From the NCBI GenBank assembly GCA_964475595.1, contig CAYYXG010000001.1, forward strand, positions 203,633-267,632: a stretch of 64,000 bases of DNA, in the 5' to 3' direction. Position numbers and translations under genes: made by a program. This DNA is from RGEC01 sp964475595. Its GTDB lineage: Bacteria; Bacteroidota; Bacteroidia; NS11-12g; UBA955. The notes under the pieces were generated by a model. That model did not search any database. It was given only the letters and a program-made list of their open reading frames with translations, and was not told the DNA's origin. The number at the start of each line of letters is the position of its first letter. Position 1 is the first letter of the stretch. Below, in pieces: positions 8,310-17,299 of this stretch.

Positions 8310-9239
8310 GTGAAATCCTATTTTTCACACGGTAAAATTTTACTGGCCGGCGAGTATGCTGTGATGTGTGGCGTGGAGGCGCTGGCACTGCCGGTTAAAG
8401 CGGGTCAGTGGCAACATGTTTGGGAAATGCCTGCCAAAGGAGTGTCTAAACTGGTGTGGCAAAGCAAAGATGCAGATGGAACTGTTTGGTTTGAATGCAG
8501 AATAGATACTGACATAATGCATGTGACAGAAACCGGTAACACCGCATATTCCGATATTTTACTAAAGCTATTATTGTACATCAAAGAGCAAAAGCCAGAT
8601 TTCTTTCTGCATAAAAATATTCGCATTGAAACCGAATGTGAATTTGACAGAAGTTTTGGATTGGGCAGCAGTAGTACCCTGGTTTGCAATCTGGCCAAAT
8701 GGAGTGGTGTGAATGCACATGATTTGCAGGAGCGGGTATTGGGTGGTAGTGGATATGATATTGCGGTGGGCAATCTGGGTAAACCCTTGGTGTATTGGCG
8801 CGAAGAGTCACAACCTAACTGGTCTGCATGGCAATTATCATCCGATTTTACCCAGCATTGGTATCTGGCATTTCCGGGTAAAAAGCAAAACAGTCGAGAA
8901 GCATTGAATGATGTTAAAAAGCAGCTTGAAGCCATACAGTCTGATGTGGCGTTGCTTCAGCAAATGAATGCTTGCATTCAGGCCATTAAAACACCGCGCA
9001 GTCTGCCCATGCTGGAGGCGATGCTTGAAATGTGGCAGGCGTTGCTGGCTCAGCGTCTGGATTTGCCACGTCCCTATGAAACCTTGGGTTTAGCGCCTGT
9101 TAGGGGAGGATTGTGTAAATATCTGGGCGCCTGGGGAGGGGATGTATTGCTTATCAATCTTACCTTTCTGGAGGCCAATGAAACGGCATTTGAAAATATG
9201 CAAATATTTCCCTGGAATGAATTCGTTATCACAATATAA
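8310..9239 (+). CDS. GYDIA-family GHMP kinase, probable phosphomevalonate kinase equivalent
   Basis: 309 residues with a GTG start, beginning four bases after the mvaA stop. GHMP kinase motifs are present: GKILLAGEYAVMCG near the N-terminus, the phosphate loop SFGLGSSSTLV at the centre and a Gly-rich LGAWGGDVLLI near the C-terminus. The motif GGSGYDIAVG gives the family its name. It lies between HMG-CoA reductase and diphosphomevalonate decarboxylase, and a separate mevalonate kinase gene follows. By elimination it most likely phosphorylates 5-phosphomevalonate. That assignment is from context; the substrate is not shown by sequence alone. Confidence 0.85.
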   Translation: MKSYFSHGKILLAGEYAVMCGVEALALPVKAGQWQHVWEMPAKGVSKLVWQSKDADGTVWFECRIDTDIMHVTETGNTAYSDILLKLLLYIKEQKPDFFLHKNIRIETECEFDRSFGLGSSSTLVCNLAKWSGVNAHDLQERVLGGSGYDIAVGNLGKPLVYWREESQPNWSAWQLSSDFTQHWYLAFPGKKQNSREALNDVKKQLEAIQSDVALLQQMNACIQAIKTPRSLPMLEAMLEMWQALLAQRLDLPRPYETLGLAPVRGGLCKYLGAWGGDVLLINLTFLEANETAFENMQIFPWNEFVITI

Positions 9240-9261
9240 TGAAAAAAACTGATAAAAACAA

Positions 9262-10290
9262 GTGAAATCGACCTTTCGTTGCTCGTCTAACATTGCCCTG
9301 GTAAAATACTGGGGCAAAAAAACCGGAGGCATTCAGCTTCCGGCCAATCCCAGCATTAGTTTTACCCTCAGGGATTTATATACGGAGACTACGGTTTCTG
9401 TTGTAGGCAGCAATGCCACCGGAAAACCGGAATTTGATTTTCTTTTTGATGGCGTTGCTAAACCTTCTTTTATCCCCAAACTCAACGATTTTTTCGGTCG
9501 AGTTGAGCATGAATACAGCATTTTGAAATCATTTCGACTGCTGATTCACTCATCCAATAATTTTCCGCACGGAACAGGCATAGCCAGCAGCGCGTCAGGT
9601 TTTGGTGCACTTGCTTGTTGTCTGGCCGCTTTGGAGGAGCAGCATGCCGGCAGCAAGGCAACACTTGATAAAATTAGCCGCACGGCCCGTCTGGGGAGCG
9701 GCAGTGCTTGTCGCAGTATGTTTCAGGAACCCGCCATTTGGGGCGAGCATACAGAAATTGAAGGGAGTAATGATGAATATGCCATACCATCGCCATATCC
9801 TGTTCATGGTGTTTTTCATGAGATGATGGATGCTGTGCTGATAATTGATGCCGGAGAAAAATCGGTGAGCAGCACCGTGGGGCACGGACTTTTGAAGGAC
9901 AATCCCTATGCTACCGCCCGATACGGAGAAGCTACTCTGCATCTCACGGAAATCATACAAGCACTGAAAACGGGTGATATGCCCCAATTTATTCGAATTG
10001 TGGAGCAAGAAGCACTGCAATTGCACGCCATGATGATGCTCAGCAATCCTTATTTTATTCTGATGCGCCCTGCTACCTTGTCTGTAATTGAAGCAGTTTG
10101 GGCATTCAGAAAAGATACCGGCATTCCGCTGATGTTTACCCTGGATGCCGGCGCCAATGTTCATCTGCTGTTTCCAAAAGCTCAATATCAGCAAGTTAAA
10201 AACTTTATAGATACACAATTGTTAGATTATTGTCAGAACAAGCAGTACTTTTGCAGTGCAATTGGTGCTGCTCCGGTTCGAATTGAATAA
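9262..10290 (+). CDS. mvaD: Diphosphomevalonate decarboxylase
   Basis: 342 residues. It converts 5-diphosphomevalonate to isopentenyl diphosphate with ATP. Signatures are SSNIALVKYWGK at the N-terminus, NNFPHGTGIASSASGFGALA for the phosphate loop, ARLGSGSACRSMF, and TLDAGANVHLL with the catalytic Asp at about 295. The GTG start at 9262 is forced: the next codons upstream include an in-frame TAA. The phosphate loop reads FPHGTGIASSASG where many homologues have FPTAAGLASSAAG, so it diverges from the yeast-type enzyme. A decarboxylase acting on monophosphomevalonate cannot be fully excluded, but the DAGxN Asp favours the classical reaction. Confidence 0.92.
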   Translation: MKSTFRCSSNIALVKYWGKKTGGIQLPANPSISFTLRDLYTETTVSVVGSNATGKPEFDFLFDGVAKPSFIPKLNDFFGRVEHEYSILKSFRLLIHSSNNFPHGTGIASSASGFGALACCLAALEEQHAGSKATLDKISRTARLGSGSACRSMFQEPAIWGEHTEIEGSNDEYAIPSPYPVHGVFHEMMDAVLIIDAGEKSVSSTVGHGLLKDNPYATARYGEATLHLTEIIQALKTGDMPQFIRIVEQEALQLHAMMMLSNPYFILMRPATLSVIEAVWAFRKDTGIPLMFTLDAGANVHLLFPKAQYQQVKNFIDTQLLDYCQNKQYFCSAIGAAPVRIE

Positions 10291-10293
10291 AAA

Positions 10294-11232
10294 ATGCTGA
10301 AAGATACCCTCTATTATTCCAAAATTTTACTATTCGGTGAGTATGGTATCATTGAAAATGCCATGGGTTTGAGTATTCCTTATCACTTCTACAAAGGGAG
10401 GTTATTGATGGCGGGGGAAGAAATGACCGAAGCACAAAAGGAGAGTAACCAAAGTCTGCGTAATTATTTTCAATATCTGTCGGATGCCAACAATCAACTG
10501 TCTCAATTTCTAAACTTAGACAGGATGTCTGGGGATATTGCTTGTGGGTTATACTTTGACAGTAGCATCCCGCAGGGATTTGGTGTGGGTAGCAGTGGCG
10601 CATTGGTTGCGGCCATATATGATACTTATGCCCTAAATCCTATTAATCCTGACTCAGTAAGTGATAACGATGATTTGCTTAAGCTTAAACAGTTGTTATC
10701 TTCCATGGAAAGTTATTTTCATGGTAAGAGTTCGGGTCTTGATCCGCTCATTTGTTATCTGAACCTTCCGATTCTGGTAAAAGGAAAAACGGAACTGGGT
10801 GCTGTGGCAATTCCAGATGAGAATACGCTGGGCAAAGGGGCTATCTTCCTTATGGACAGTGGCTCACCCGGCAAAACGCAGGGTATGGTTTCTTTGTTTC
10901 TTCAAAAATTAAAGGACGATGGCTTCAGAAACCTGGTAAGAACCCAACTTAAGAAATACAACGATGAATGCGTCAAGGCATTCCTCAAAGGCGATTCAGG
11001 CCCCCTGTTTGATAACTTGAAACAGCTATCAACCCTGTTTCTGGAAAATTTCAGACCCATGATTCCCGATCGCTTTGAAACGCTTTGGAGAAAAGGAATT
11101 GAGACCAATGCGTATTACCTGAAACTTTGCGGAAGCGGTGGTGGAGGTTTCGTGCTCGGTTTTACCGAAGATCTTGAAAAGGCGCAGATATTGCTAAAAG
11201 GTCATAAATTGCAGGTTATTCACCAGTTTTGA
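10294..11232 (+). CDS. mvk: Mevalonate kinase
   Basis: 312 residues. A GHMP kinase that phosphorylates mevalonate at O5. Motifs are SKILLFGEYGIIENAMGLSIP (substrate end), IPQGFGVGSSGALVAAIYD (ATP phosphate loop), SYFHGKSSGLDPLI with the catalytic Asp of the SGxD motif, and KLCGSGGGGFVLGF. The SGLDP motif and cluster position fit mevalonate kinase better than the other GHMP kinase in this run. It starts three bases after the mvaD stop, and its stop overlaps the TTGA at the beginning of the prenyltransferase frame, consistent with one transcript. Confidence 0.9.
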   Translation: MLKDTLYYSKILLFGEYGIIENAMGLSIPYHFYKGRLLMAGEEMTEAQKESNQSLRNYFQYLSDANNQLSQFLNLDRMSGDIACGLYFDSSIPQGFGVGSSGALVAAIYDTYALNPINPDSVSDNDDLLKLKQLLSSMESYFHGKSSGLDPLICYLNLPILVKGKTELGAVAIPDENTLGKGAIFLMDSGSPGKTQGMVSLFLQKLKDDGFRNLVRTQLKKYNDECVKAFLKGDSGPLFDNLKQLSTLFLENFRPMIPDRFETLWRKGIETNAYYLKLCGSGGGGFVLGFTEDLEKAQILLKGHKLQVIHQF

Positions 11233-11237
11233 ATAGG

Positions 11238-12125
11238 ATGACCGGCCTAAGCCGGAAAAAATGGATCAAACTAACCTTGCTGCTGGGTGCGGTGAGATGG
11301 TATAATGTGCTGTTATTAACGGTCGCGCAGTATATTCTTGCCTTCTTTATTTTTGGCGAAAACCGGCCGTTTGAGCAGATTGTGATGGATCGCAAATTGC
11401 ATCTGATTGTGCTGGCTAATGCCTTTGCCGTTGCGGGTGCATTTCTTATCAACGTGTTTTATGATGCCGATAAAGATCTGGTGAATCGTTCAAAATTCGC
11501 CACGTTGTATCGTTTGATTGGTCAGGAATACGTCCTGAATATCTATGTTGTTTTCTGTGTTACAGCTGTTTTATTGGCACTGATGGCCTCTTTGAAGGTG
11601 TTTTTATTCATGGCAGTGTTTGTTTTCACTCTGTGGTTCTACAGCCACAAATTACAGAAAATCCCCTTGCTGAGGGAGGTTTCAGCTTCCTTGCTGGCAT
11701 TGGCACCACTGCTGGCTGTATGGCTGCATTATGGCAAAATGCACCCGGGGTTGCTGTTGTATTTTGGAAGTTTATTTATGCTGGCTTTTACCCGAGAAGT
11801 AATCAAAGATTTGCAGGGTAACAAGGGCAATATTATTTTTGGATATACCACCATGGTGGTGGTAACCGGAACCCGATTTGCCAGAATGTGGCTATTGTTA
11901 CTGAATATGCTGCTTCTATCGCTGTGGTTGCTGGGAAATGCCAATTTCAATCATGGAATCGGTTTTTACAGCATGGTCAGTTTAATTTCTGCCTCATTGT
12001 CTTTTTTGGTAAGCGCCATTGTTGGCAGCACTTCCGGCAGTCAGGTTCTTACGTCGGTTGATGCCATGATGAAGGCCGGCATTGTCATCCATTTACTTTC
12101 ACCGGTGGTGGTGGTGTGGATGTAA
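11238..12125 (+). CDS. UbiA-family prenyltransferase
   Basis: 295 residues with about eight or nine membrane helices. It shows the first Asp-rich motif, NVFYDADKDLVNRS, and the second, REVIKDLQGNKGN, which bind Mg-prenyl diphosphate in the UbiA fold. Related Bacteroidota proteins are often named geranylgeranylglycerol-phosphate geranylgeranyltransferase, the enzyme for the second ether bond of archaeal lipids, but the acceptor here is unproven. The location directly behind mevalonate kinase suggests it uses a product of this pathway. The start may also be the TTG at 11229, which overlaps the upstream stop. Confidence 0.85.
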   Translation: MTGLSRKKWIKLTLLLGAVRWYNVLLLTVAQYILAFFIFGENRPFEQIVMDRKLHLIVLANAFAVAGAFLINVFYDADKDLVNRSKFATLYRLIGQEYVLNIYVVFCVTAVLLALMASLKVFLFMAVFVFTLWFYSHKLQKIPLLREVSASLLALAPLLAVWLHYGKMHPGLLLYFGSLFMLAFTREVIKDLQGNKGNIIFGYTTMVVVTGTRFARMWLLLLNMLLLSLWLLGNANFNHGIGFYSMVSLISASLSFLVSAIVGSTSGSQVLTSVDAMMKAGIVIHLLSPVVVVWM

Positions 12126-12153
12126 TTCTCTTTTTATCCGGCTCGCTGGCGTT

Positions 12154-12161
12154 TATCTTCG
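12154..12161 (+). promoter_or_regulatory. -7 promoter element of priA
   Basis: TATCTTCG, one base off TAnnTTTG, lies four bases before the GTG start of priA at 12166, after a 28-base gap from the UbiA stop. The same octamer with the same spacing occurs before fabG. Confidence 0.45.
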
Positions 12162-12165
12162 CAGT

Positions 12166-14622
12166 GTGTCGGAACGAATAACCCTATTTGCAGAAGTACT
12201 GTTGCCGCTGCCGGTACCAAAGGCCTATGTATATAGGGTGCCGCAAGAGTTAAATGAACTGTTGCAGGCCGGACACCGCGTCATCGTGCAGTTTGGAGCC
12301 AGAAAAGTGTATTCCGCCATTATTTTAAGTTTATCAGAAAATCCTCCTGTAGGGTATACTGCCAACTACATTCTGGAGATGCTGGAGGCAGAGCCCGTGG
12401 TGCTGCCAATTCAGCTGCAGTTCTGGCAATGGATAGCTTCCTATTATATGTGTTATCCTGGAGAAGTAATGGCAGCGGCATTACCCGCAGGATTTCGCTT
12501 GCAAAGTGAGAGTTTGCTAACGTTGCATCCTGAATTTGATTCTGAAAATATTCCTGAACTCGACGATAAGGAAACTATTATATTGAATGCCTTATTAAAA
12601 CTCAAGGAGCTTAAAACCGATGCCATTGCAGAAATGCTGGGGCAGAAAAGCGGTATGAAACAAATCAGATCCTTGTATTTAAAGGGGGTTGCCGTGCTTA
12701 AAGAGGAAGTGTCGGAACGTTATCGTCCCAAATGGGAGGACATAATTTCGCTGTCGCATCAGTGGAACGATGAGACTTTTGCTAAGGAAACACTCAATCA
12801 GCTGGAAAGAAAAGCCCCTAAACAAGCTGAAGCCATCATGGTAGTGCTGGGTTTGGGTAAAGGCAGCCTGACCAAAAAAGAATTGATTTCAAAACATGGC
12901 CTGCAGGCAACTCAGCTATCGCCACTTGTTCAAAAGGGGTTGCTGACCCAGGAAAGGAGGCAGGTGGATCGCCTTGCCCGACTGGTAACAGAGCCGGATG
13001 AACTGGAGCTGACCAAGGAACAGCAATTGGCTGCAAATCAAATTGCTACATCTTTTAAAGCCGGTAAAAATGTACTGCTTTACGGAGTTACCGGGAGCGG
13101 TAAAACGTACCTGTACATTCAACAAATAAAACAGGCGTTAGAAAACGGAAAACAGGCCTTGTTGCTAATCCCTGAGGTGGCGCTTACGGAGCAGCTGGTT
13201 TCGCGCCTGGAACATTATTTTGGCAATGAAATGGGGGTGTGGCACAACTACTATAGCGGACATGAACGCACTGAGCTGTATGAAAAAGTATTGAAGGGGG
13301 AGGTTCGTTTTGTGGTAGGTGCCCGTTCAGCCCTATTTGCTCCCTTTTCCAATCTGGGGGTTGTGGTCATTGATGAAGAGCACGAAAACAGTTTTAAGCA
13401 GTTTGATAAACGACCCCATTACCATGCTAGGGATGCAGCGATTCAGCTTGCTCACATGCACCAATGCAGGGTGTTGGCCGGTAGTGCCACACCTTCCTAT
13501 GAGTTGTGGAATCTGTGTGCCGAAAGTCGTTGGGATAAAGTGGCTTTAAATACCCGGTATATACATACTCCTAGACCACAGGTGCTACTCGTAAACACGG
13601 CGGAAGCAGGCAGAAAAAATAAGCCCAAAGGCCCATTTCATGAACACATGCTGGAAGCCATCGGTCAGTGCCTGGAAGCCAAAAGCCAGGTGATTGTTTA
13701 TCAAAACCGGAAGGGATTTGTTCCCTATATCAATTGCGATATGTGTGGTTACACGCCCCATTGTGTAAATTGTGATATCACCCTTACCTATTACAAGAGC
13801 AACGGGCAACAACGCTGTGGTTATTGTGGACACACCCAGCCTCCTATGAATGTTTGCCCGGCCTGCGGAAGTACTGCCGTTTCCATGAAAGGGTTTGGTA
13901 CCGAACGCATCGCTGAGGAATTGTCACTGGCATTTCCCACCGCACGAATTGCCCGTATGGATCAGGAAAGTGCCCGAAAGCGAAGCGATTTTCAAAGGAT
14001 TTTTAATGGTTTTGCCAATGGCGATATCGATATTTTGGTGGGCACCCAGTTGCTGAGTAAGGGTTTGGATTTTCAGAATGTAGGGCTGGTAGCAGTACCT
14101 GATGCAGATATGTTGCTCAATATACCGGATTTCAGAACCCATGAGCGGGCTTTTCAGCAGCTGTTTCAGGTAGCAGGGCGGGCCGGAAGGGGCAATAAAC
14201 AAGGCCAGGTAATGATTCAGTCGCGTCAAACATCGCATCCCGTTTTGCAGGCCGTGTTCAATGATGATTATTTGGGCTTATCACAAAATGAAATCATGTT
14301 GCGACAACAGTTTCAGTATCCTCCCTTTTACAGGATGATTAAAGTAACTATCAGGCATAAAGATTTGCGTAAGTCGGAAGAGGCTTCGAAGCATTTTGCG
14401 GGTTTGCTCAAAACCATTCTTAAAGACAGATTAATGGGGCCTCAGGCGCCTATGGTAGGGCGGGTGCGTAACTATTATCTGCAACAACTGCTGATTAAGA
14501 TGGATAAGAAAAAAGATGATGCCGGAAAAGTGAAGGAATTGTTATGGAATGCTTCGTCTAAATTGATTACTATGTCAGATTTTAAAGGGGTTTGGTTTGA
14601 CTTTGATGTGGACCCCGCCTAG
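12166..14622 (+). CDS. priA: Primosomal protein N', replication restart helicase
   Basis: 818 residues from the GTG at 12166, chosen because conserved sequence begins at ERITLFAEVLLPLPVPKAYVYRVP; a frame from 12082 would overlap the UbiA gene. PriA reloads the replisome at stalled forks. It has a 3'-DNA-binding domain (first ~110 residues), a DEAD/DEAH helicase with Walker A GVTGSGKT near 307 and DEEH at 403-406, a zinc module with eight Cys (CDMCGYTPHCVNC ... CGYCGHTQ ... CPACGS, from 527), and the second RecA domain with VGTQLLSKGLDFQNV and QVAGRAGRG. All catalytic motifs are intact. Confidence 0.95.
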   Translation: MSERITLFAEVLLPLPVPKAYVYRVPQELNELLQAGHRVIVQFGARKVYSAIILSLSENPPVGYTANYILEMLEAEPVVLPIQLQFWQWIASYYMCYPGEVMAAALPAGFRLQSESLLTLHPEFDSENIPELDDKETIILNALLKLKELKTDAIAEMLGQKSGMKQIRSLYLKGVAVLKEEVSERYRPKWEDIISLSHQWNDETFAKETLNQLERKAPKQAEAIMVVLGLGKGSLTKKELISKHGLQATQLSPLVQKGLLTQERRQVDRLARLVTEPDELELTKEQQLAANQIATSFKAGKNVLLYGVTGSGKTYLYIQQIKQALENGKQALLLIPEVALTEQLVSRLEHYFGNEMGVWHNYYSGHERTELYEKVLKGEVRFVVGARSALFAPFSNLGVVVIDEEHENSFKQFDKRPHYHARDAAIQLAHMHQCRVLAGSATPSYELWNLCAESRWDKVALNTRYIHTPRPQVLLVNTAEAGRKNKPKGPFHEHMLEAIGQCLEAKSQVIVYQNRKGFVPYINCDMCGYTPHCVNCDITLTYYKSNGQQRCGYCGHTQPPMNVCPACGSTAVSMKGFGTERIAEELSLAFPTARIARMDQESARKRSDFQRIFNGFANGDIDILVGTQLLSKGLDFQNVGLVAVPDADMLLNIPDFRTHERAFQQLFQVAGRAGRGNKQGQVMIQSRQTSHPVLQAVFNDDYLGLSQNEIMLRQQFQYPPFYRMIKVTIRHKDLRKSEEASKHFAGLLKTILKDRLMGPQAPMVGRVRNYYLQQLLIKMDKKKDDAGKVKELLWNASSKLITMSDFKGVWFDFDVDPA

Positions 14623-14671
14623 TGCTGAAAATTGGCAATAATTGAATATTTTGTTGTTATTTTGAAGCCCG

Positions 14672-15796
14672 ATGGAGACGCTGGAAACAACCGAGACAAT
14701 AAAAACTCAAGATTTTCTTCCCTTAAACGGAACTGATCATATAGAATTTTATGTGGGAAACGCCAAGCAAAGCGCTTACTACTATCAAACTGCCTGGGGG
14801 TATAAGCTTGTGGCCTATTCAGGCCCGGAAACAGGGGTAAGAGATCGGGCAAGCTACGTGCTGCAACAGGAAAAAGTTCGCCTGGTACTTACCACATCCC
14901 TGCAACCCGATTCAGAGATTACCCAGCATCATGCCAAACATGGCGATGGAGTGAAATTTCTTAGCATTTGGGTGGATGATGCCACCAAAAGTTTTGAAGA
15001 AACAGTAAAACGGGGTGCCAAACCATACATGGAGCCTACCCGTTTTGAAGACGAGCATGGTTGGGTGGTCATCAGCGCCATCCATACCTATGGCGATACC
15101 ATCCACAAGTTTGTGGAACGCACCCATTACCATGGTCCATTCCTTCCCGGTTTTAAGTCCGTTCCCAATGCCATTGATGTGGTTCCTGTCGGTTTAAAGT
15201 ACGTAGATCACTGTGTGGGAAATGTGGAGCTGGGCGCAATGAACCAATGGGTGAAGTATTATGAAGATGTGATGGGCTTTAAGTTGCTTATCACTTTTGA
15301 TGATGAAGATATCAGCACAGAATACAGCGCACTGATGAGTAAGGTGGTAAGCAATGGCAATGGTTACATCAAATTTCCTATCAATGAGCCCGCTGAAGGT
15401 CGCAAAAAATCTCAGATTGAAGAGTACCTTGACTTTTACCATGGCGCAGGTGTTCAGCATATTGCCATTGAAACAGATAATATTATTGAAACTGTTGGGG
15501 AGCTCAGGCGTAGGGGTATAGAGTTTCTGTATGTACCTGAAACATATTACGACGATATTCCCGAGCGCGTTGGGCAAATTGATGAAGATCTGGATGCATT
15601 GAAAAAGCTCAATATCCTAATCGATAGGGATGAAGACGGCTATTTACTTCAAATATTCACAAAGCCGGTAGAGGACAGACCTACGCTGTTTTATGAGATT
15701 ATTCAGCGTCGAGGTGCCAAAAGCTTCGGCAAGGGCAATTTTAAGGCGCTTTTTGAAAGCATTGAGCGCGAGCAGGAACTCCGGGGCAATCTTTAA
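14672..15796 (+). CDS. hppD: 4-hydroxyphenylpyruvate dioxygenase
   Basis: 374 residues. The Fe(II) enzyme converts 4-hydroxyphenylpyruvate to homogentisate in tyrosine breakdown. Two vicinal-oxygen-chelate modules are visible, and the iron ligands of the family are present: His180 in VDHCVGNVE, His263 in GVQHIAIETD and Glu342 in TLFYEIIQRRGAKSFGKGNF, followed by the usual C-terminal helix. The rest of the tyrosine pathway (homogentisate dioxygenase and so on) is not nearby. The stop TAA shares a TTAA palindrome with the stop of the convergent OsmC gene. Confidence 0.95.
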   Translation: METLETTETIKTQDFLPLNGTDHIEFYVGNAKQSAYYYQTAWGYKLVAYSGPETGVRDRASYVLQQEKVRLVLTTSLQPDSEITQHHAKHGDGVKFLSIWVDDATKSFEETVKRGAKPYMEPTRFEDEHGWVVISAIHTYGDTIHKFVERTHYHGPFLPGFKSVPNAIDVVPVGLKYVDHCVGNVELGAMNQWVKYYEDVMGFKLLITFDDEDISTEYSALMSKVVSNGNGYIKFPINEPAEGRKKSQIEEYLDFYHGAGVQHIAIETDNIIETVGELRRRGIEFLYVPETYYDDIPERVGQIDEDLDALKKLNILIDRDEDGYLLQIFTKPVEDRPTLFYEIIQRRGAKSFGKGNFKALFESIEREQELRGNL

Positions 15797-16203
15797 ATAA
15801 ATTCAACCTGCACATCCTGAAGAATTTCAGGGTGCAGACTGCGTGCTACCGGACAGGTTTTAACGATCCGCAGCAGGCCCTCTTTGGCATGGTCATCGTG
15901 CTTTTCCTGCAGTTGTATTTGTAAATGGATCTCAATCCTGACAATGCGTCGGGGATCGGTGCCCATGTGTTTAATGGTATGGGCTTTGGTACCCTCGATG
16001 TGGTATCCATGGTTTTGGGCATAGATTCCCATGGTGGTAATGATGCAGTTTGCCAGACTCAAAGCGCATAAATCGGTGGGAGAGAAGGCCTCTCCTTTGC
16101 CCTGATTGTCTGTGGGCGCGTCCGTAATAATGCTGTTGCCGCTTTGCAGGTGAGTATTCTGGGTGCGAAGGTCACCCATATACACGGTTTCAAATCCATT
16201 CAT
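15793..16203 (-). CDS. OsmC-family protein
   Basis: 136 residues, the OsmC/Ohr fold, whose members reduce organic or fatty-acid hydroperoxides through a Cys pair. The two conserved Cys are present in LSLANCIITTMG and KTCPVARSLHPE. The first helix region AFSPTDLCALSLANC is typical of the general OsmC subgroup rather than Ohr. The protein is cytoplasmic with no signal peptide. Which reductant and peroxide it uses cannot be told. It is convergent with hppD and lies downstream of the T9SS cargo gene at 16229 with a 25-base gap. Confidence 0.88.
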   Translation of the reverse strand: MNGFETVYMGDLRTQNTHLQSGNSIITDAPTDNQGKGEAFSPTDLCALSLANCIITTMGIYAQNHGYHIEGTKAHTIKHMGTDPRRIVRIEIHLQIQLQEKHDDHAKEGLLRIVKTCPVARSLHPEILQDVQVEFI

Positions 16204-16228
16204 TAGGGGCGAAGTTCGTAAAAAACCA

Positions 16229-17260
16229 TTAACGGAGCAAAGTGATATTGCCCGTGTGAATTCTGCGTATTTTATCCGTTCCCATCAGCTCAATTCGGCA
16301 TGCATAAACGCCCGATGGGGCCGGTTTCCCCATGTAATTTCCGTCCCATCCGCTTTTCATGTCTGTGGATCGGTACACAATTTGCCCCCAGCGATTGAGG
16401 ATGATCATGGAAAACTGGGTAAATCCTTCCAGATAGGGCTGAAACAAATCATTGGGTGCGGCATCATTGGGGGTGAAGGCATTGGGAATGAAGAAAACCG
16501 GCGGACAACTGTCTATCAGCGAAATGGCATCTGTTTTGCGGCAGCCATCTGCACTAGTAACCGTTACGCTATAATCGCCGGCCAGATTGGCTATTATGCT
16601 TTGGGTAGTTTCATTTCCCGGGCTCCATAAATAGGTGAAACCGGCACCAAAACCGGCATCCAGAATCACATTTGCATTGCGGCAAACAAAGCGGTCAGGT
16701 CCAAGATTTACCTGCGGCTGAGTTCCCTGTCTAACGGTAATGGTTTTACTCGTGCTGCCGCATTGTGAGTATACTTTAACGGAATAGTTGCCGGGCTGGT
16801 TAACAGTCAGGGTGCGGTTGTTGGTGTCTTTGCCCGATAAATTTACATCAGGGCTGGTCCAGTGGTATTGGGCACCACGGAAGTTATTGCCTGCATTCAG
16901 GTTCAGGGTAATGCCGCTGCCGCAAAAAACGGTATCGCGCATAGGTATGGGTTCGAATACACTCTCAATAACCAGCACCCAGATGTTTTGGGTCTGTTTG
17001 CTCGAATCAGAGAAGGTACTTTCACAGGAGGTAAGGAATAATCCGGTATCAGGATAATTGACATTGGGCTCTCTGAGCGCAGAACTGCCGGGTACACCTC
17101 CTTGAAAAGTCCATTTCCAGCTCACGGACGGCAAACTGTTTCCCGTATTGAATTCTTTGTAATTAATACCCGAACCTTTGCAGATTATCAGCGAGGGTGT
17201 TTGCCCGTTTAAGGCAGATACAATCCAGAAAAACAGTCCCAGAAATATCCGTTTATCCAT
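16229..17260 (-). CDS. Exported adhesin-like protein with T9SS type B sorting domain
   Basis: 343 residues. There is a signal peptide (about 1-19, ending LNGQ), a PKD-like beta domain (VSWKWTFQGG... PDTGLF) and two Ig/PKD-like modules, the second containing NLGPDRFVCRNANVILDAG and TYLWSPGNETTQSI. The C-terminus is the gliding-motility-associated (CHU_C, type B) sorting domain: FFIPNAFTPNDAAPNDLFQP, ILNRWGQIVYRS, GWDGNYMGKPAPSGVYACRI. This domain directs export through the type IX system and attachment or release at the surface. It resembles the larger product of 19552-22050. The binding target is unknown. Confidence 0.88.
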   Translation of the reverse strand: MDKRIFLGLFFWIVSALNGQTPSLIICKGSGINYKEFNTGNSLPSVSWKWTFQGGVPGSSALREPNVNYPDTGLFLTSCESTFSDSSKQTQNIWVLVIESVFEPIPMRDTVFCGSGITLNLNAGNNFRGAQYHWTSPDVNLSGKDTNNRTLTVNQPGNYSVKVYSQCGSTSKTITVRQGTQPQVNLGPDRFVCRNANVILDAGFGAGFTYLWSPGNETTQSIIANLAGDYSVTVTSADGCRKTDAISLIDSCPPVFFIPNAFTPNDAAPNDLFQPYLEGFTQFSMIILNRWGQIVYRSTDMKSGWDGNYMGKPAPSGVYACRIELMGTDKIRRIHTGNITLLR

Positions 17261-17270
17261 TTCTTTCCTG

Positions 17271-17278
17271 CAAAGTTA
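17271..17278 (-). promoter_or_regulatory. -7 promoter element of the T9SS cargo gene
   Basis: TAACTTTG on the minus strand matches TAnnTTTG exactly and lies ten bases before the ATG at 17260. The spacer caggaaagaa contains a weak AGGAAA ribosome-binding sequence. Confidence 0.45.
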
Positions 17279-17299
17279 GTGTATTACCCTTGTTGAGTA

